Positions 60,883 through 64,000 of a stretch of DNA of 64,000 nt are shown one piece after another; position 1 is the stretch's first letter, and the number at the start of each line of letters is the position of its first letter. Location of the stretch: contig CAVRZY010000206.1 of assembly GCA_963725415.1 (NCBI GenBank), forward strand, positions 3,626-67,625, in the 5' to 3' direction. This DNA comes from CAVRZY01 sp963725415. Its GTDB lineage: Bacteria; Acidobacteriota; Terriglobia; Bryobacterales; Bryobacteraceae. The notes under the pieces are model-generated. The model was given only the letters and a program-made list of their open reading frames with translations, did not search any database and was not told the origin of the DNA. A program made the translations under genes and the position numbers.

Positions 60883-61848
60883 TCAGGGCTTGTAGCGCTT
60901 CAGTCTTCTGTACAGGGTGGTGCGTCCGATGCCCAGCAAGCGGGCGGCCAGGGTCTGGTCGCCGTGGGTGAACTCCAGTGCTTGGAGGATGGCCTGTTTC
61001 TCGGTTTGTTCCAGCGTAATCACCGGAGAGGGCGGCGGCGCGGGGGCGGCCGAGGGGGCCGCGAGCGCTTCGGCCTTCTCCGCCAGCAATCTGGATTGCA
61101 GACTGGTGGGCAGGTCCGCAGTGTGCAGCACCGGCCCGGAATTCATCGCGACCATGCGCTCGATGCAGTTCTGCAATTCGCGCACGTTGCCGGGCCAGTC
61201 GTAGGCAAGCATGGCATCCAAAGCGCCCGGCGAAAGCGTGTGGCGGTTCCCATAGCGGGCCAGGAAATCGGCCAGCAGCGCCGGGATGTCCTGCTTGCGC
61301 TCGCGCAGGGGCGGCAGGCGCAAAGTGACCACGGCGAGCCGGTAGTAGAGGTCTCTGCGGAATCCGCCGCGCTCAACTTCCCGCGCCAGATCGCGATTGG
61401 TGGCGGCGATGATGCGGAAGTTGGCTTTGCGGCGGGCCAGCGATCCCACGGGACGGATCTCTTTGTCCTGGATGACGCGCAGCAGCTTGGCCTGCATGCC
61501 CAGGGGGAGCTCGCCGATTTCATCGAAGAAAGCGGTCCCGCCTTCGGCCAGGTCCAGGAGCCCGGTCTTGCTGGCGAGGGCCCCGGTGAATGCGCCCTTA
61601 GCGTGGCCGAACAACTCGCTCTCCATCAAAGTTCCGACCAGCGCCGAGCAGTCGATGGGCACGAACGGCCCGCTGGGGTCAAGCTGATGAATGGCGCGGG
61701 CCACCACTTCCTTGCCGGTGCCGGTCTCGCCCAGCAGCAGCACGGGCGATCGGGAGCGTCCGAGCTTCTGGATGCTGCGACGGATCTCGAGGACCTGCGG
61801 GGACTGCCCTGCGAGAACGGGCGGACGATCGCAGAACTCATTGGACAC
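60883..61848 (-). CDS. Sigma-54-dependent transcriptional activator without receiver domain
   Basis: A 321-residue protein. After a short N-terminus comes a AAA+ domain: GETGTGKEVVARAI (Walker A), GHAKGAFTGAL with the GAFTGA loop that contacts sigma-54, FFDEIGELP (Walker B) and RRDLYYRLAVVTLRLPPLRE. A Fis-type helix-turn-helix ends the protein (LAARLLGIGRTTLYRRLKRY). There is no receiver or GAF sensor domain, so it may act constitutively or through a partner. Its targets are not apparent nearby. Confidence 0.92.
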   Translation of the reverse strand: MSNEFCDRPPVLAGQSPQVLEIRRSIQKLGRSRSPVLLLGETGTGKEVVARAIHQLDPSGPFVPIDCSALVGTLMESELFGHAKGAFTGALASKTGLLDLAEGGTAFFDEIGELPLGMQAKLLRVIQDKEIRPVGSLARRKANFRIIAATNRDLAREVERGGFRRDLYYRLAVVTLRLPPLRERKQDIPALLADFLARYGNRHTLSPGALDAMLAYDWPGNVRELQNCIERMVAMNSGPVLHTADLPTSLQSRLLAEKAEALAAPSAAPAPPPSPVITLEQTEKQAILQALEFTHGDQTLAARLLGIGRTTLYRRLKRYKP

Positions 61849-61911
61849 GGCGGCTTAAATTATAGTGCGCGTGAGGGGGCCTCTACTCTCACTACAAAAG
61901 CTGCTCGAACC

Positions 61912-62550
61912 TCAGCGCGCAGCCGTTGGGCCAGGACGGAGGCGGCCTTCCGGGGTGGACTCGCGACCCACCAGGACCCGCCACACCGGCGGGTTCCCGT
62001 CGCGGAGCTGGAGTTGGGCCGAACCGTAGCGGCGCTTCATTGCTTGAAGCTGGCGCTCCGCATTGGCCCGTTCGCGGAAGGCTCCGATCTGAACGGCGAA
62101 GAAACTCTCGGGAATTGTTTCCGGGAGGGAGAGGACTTCGAGACGGACCCTGGCGGTGCCCGGCCCGAGTATTCGGATAGCGCGGGCGGCGGCGCGCGAC
62201 AGATCGATGACGCGGCCCTCGATGAACGGCCCGCGGTCGTTGATGCGCACCTCGACGCTGCGGTCGTTGCCGAGATTCTGCACCTGGACCCGGCTGCCGA
62301 AGGGCAGGGTGCGGTGCGCCGCGGTGAATTTCTCCATGTCGTAGATCTCGCCGCTAGAGGCTCGTCTGCCGTGATAGGGGTGGCCGTACCAGCTCGCGAT
62401 GCCCACTTCCACCGCTCCCACGGTCACCGTTGCCGGCGGCAGTGGCGCAGGAATACGCACGCGTTTTCTCTTGGCGCAACCGGACAACAGCAGGGCGATC
62501 GAGACAGCGACCGTCATCAGAGCCCTCGATGTGCCAGCAGGGTGGGCCAT
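61912..62550 (-). CDS. rlpA: RlpA-type lytic transglycosylase lipoprotein with SPOR domain
   Basis: Start 62550 begins a lipoprotein signal (SIALLLSGCAK, Cys near residue 23); the in-frame codons further upstream are rejected. The protein has 212 residues. IASWYGHPYHGRRASSGEIY, AHRTLPFGSRVQVQNL and VRINDRGPFIEGRVIDLS form the double-psi beta-barrel of RlpA with its conserved Asp. A C-terminal SPOR domain (FFAVQIGAFRERANAERQL) binds denuded peptidoglycan. Such proteins cut peptidoglycan at the septum. Confidence 0.92.
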   Translation of the reverse strand: MAHPAGTSRALMTVAVSIALLLSGCAKRKRVRIPAPLPPATVTVGAVEVGIASWYGHPYHGRRASSGEIYDMEKFTAAHRTLPFGSRVQVQNLGNDRSVEVRINDRGPFIEGRVIDLSRAAARAIRILGPGTARVRLEVLSLPETIPESFFAVQIGAFRERANAERQLQAMKRRYGSAQLQLRDGNPPVWRVLVGRESTPEGRLRPGPTAAR

Positions 62551-62774
62551 TGATCCAAATCCTATCGTTCGCGCCGGCCGGAAGCAAGCCGGAGGACCGC
62601 TTGCGCTGCCGCAGTTTCGTTGAGCAGGGTGATGGGGGGAGGGTAATTGCAGTTTAGTTGAGCGGGGTGATGGGGAGGGCTCGGTTGAAGGCAAAACATT
62701 TTCTTCGGGGGGCGTTTTGGGAGGAGTGCGCGGGCGAGAACGACCTCGAAGGGAGGCGGCGCTGCATTTTTTTC

Positions 62775-62803
62775 TTGACTTTCTGCCCGAACAACCTTAT
62801 ATA
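62775..62803 (+). promoter_or_regulatory. Strong promoter of the lysine-rich mini-gene
   Basis: TTGACT (62775-62780), a 17-base spacer, and TATATA (62798-62803) make an almost ideal housekeeping promoter on the plus strand. Transcription would start near 62810, leaving a ~53-base leader before the small ORF. Confidence 0.75.
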
Positions 62804-62862
62804 TGAATCACGATGCGATCTTTTTGGGTCGCCAAATTTGGATGTTAAGGGAGAATCAACCG

Positions 62863-62928
62863 ATGAAGAACGCAACCAAGAAAGCTGCTCCGAAGAAGAA
62901 GAAGGCTGCTCCGAAGAAGAAGAAGTAG
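62863..62928 (+). CDS. 21-residue lysine-rich peptide, histone-H1-tail-like
   Basis: AAGGGAGAATCAACCG precedes ATG 62863; the frame stops at 62926-62928. The peptide has 21 residues: a short start MKNATKK followed by two identical AAPKKKK units, 11 of 21 residues being Lys. The units correspond to two tandem 21-base DNA repeats (62884-62904, 62905-62925). It resembles the AAPKK-type tails of bacterial H1-like and AlgP proteins and should bind nucleic acid. It has its own promoter and a terminator, so a real transcript is likely; a translated product is inferred. Confidence 0.6.
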   Translation: MKNATKKAAPKKKKAAPKKKK

Positions 62929-62946
62929 CCCGCGAGTTCAAGCAGC

Positions 62947-64000
<1,054 letters not shown>

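Noticed and set aside
60805..62553. 582-codon plus-strand frame opposite the sigma-54 activator and rlpA
   Set aside because: Both minus-strand genes show full domain motifs; the plus frame has none.

Overview
The window looks like a chromosomal contig from an acidobacterium of the Solibacter/Bryobacter type. This is an inference from gene content: secreted BACON-domain proteins with a Solibacter-type C-terminal domain, a PEP-CTERM protein, a TPR Ser/Thr kinase of acidobacterial layout, several Tat-exported dehydrogenases and isomerases, high GC, and many short intergenic hairpin repeats. No rRNA, tRNA or CRISPR array was recognised.

Layout. 1-3.9 kb: an integron cassette array read on the minus strand, with four attC sites and cassettes for a HEPN-like protein, a PD-(D/E)XK-like protein, a membrane-bound PIN protein, a HExxH/DUF4160 fusion and a BrnT/BrnA toxin-antitoxin pair. 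No integron integrase is visible, so it resembles a CALIN. 4.6-6.2 kb: a very C-rich P-loop (D5-helicase-like) gene. 6.3-13.7 kb: exported catabolic enzymes (serine beta-lactamase-like hydrolase, NHL propeller, heparinase-like lyase, M14 peptidase, amidohydrolase); two copies of a 150-bp MITE-like element flank the amidohydrolase. 14.7-20.1 kb: mobile debris (tyrosine integrase remnant, internally deleted group II intron, IS3-family element), plus a SpoIIE phosphatase and a RelE/ParE-type toxin-antitoxin pair. 20.4-26 kb: erythromycin-esterase-like gene, two GerW/YtfJ-like genes, IS630 remnant. 26.3-40.1 kb: B12 radical SAM enzyme, Ser/Thr kinase, PEP-CTERM protein, GH42 enzyme, ECF sigma/anti-sigma/zinc-ribbon operon, sugar-isomerase-like and Gfo/Idh/MocA proteins. 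40.3-45.7 kb: a large BACON locus flanked by direct repeats of the 5' end of the Gfo/Idh gene. 46.2-52.1 kb: TPR protein, lipoprotein and the dnaK-dnaJ-hspR heat-shock operon. 52.4-55.2 kb: LiaF-like membrane proteins with a LytS/LytR two-component pair. 55.2-57.5 kb: xerC-trmFO. 57.5-63.9 kb: glycosyltransferase, degenerate GGDEF protein, sigma-54 activator, RlpA, a 21-residue lysine-rich mini-gene with its own promoter and terminator, and a MidA-type methyltransferase cut off at the right edge.

Quality. Five genes, including dnaK, are split by a frameshift of the same sense (one base missing), and the right end is a poly-G tract. I read most of the splits as sequence errors rather than true pseudogenes. 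They are given as two entries each so both halves are visible.
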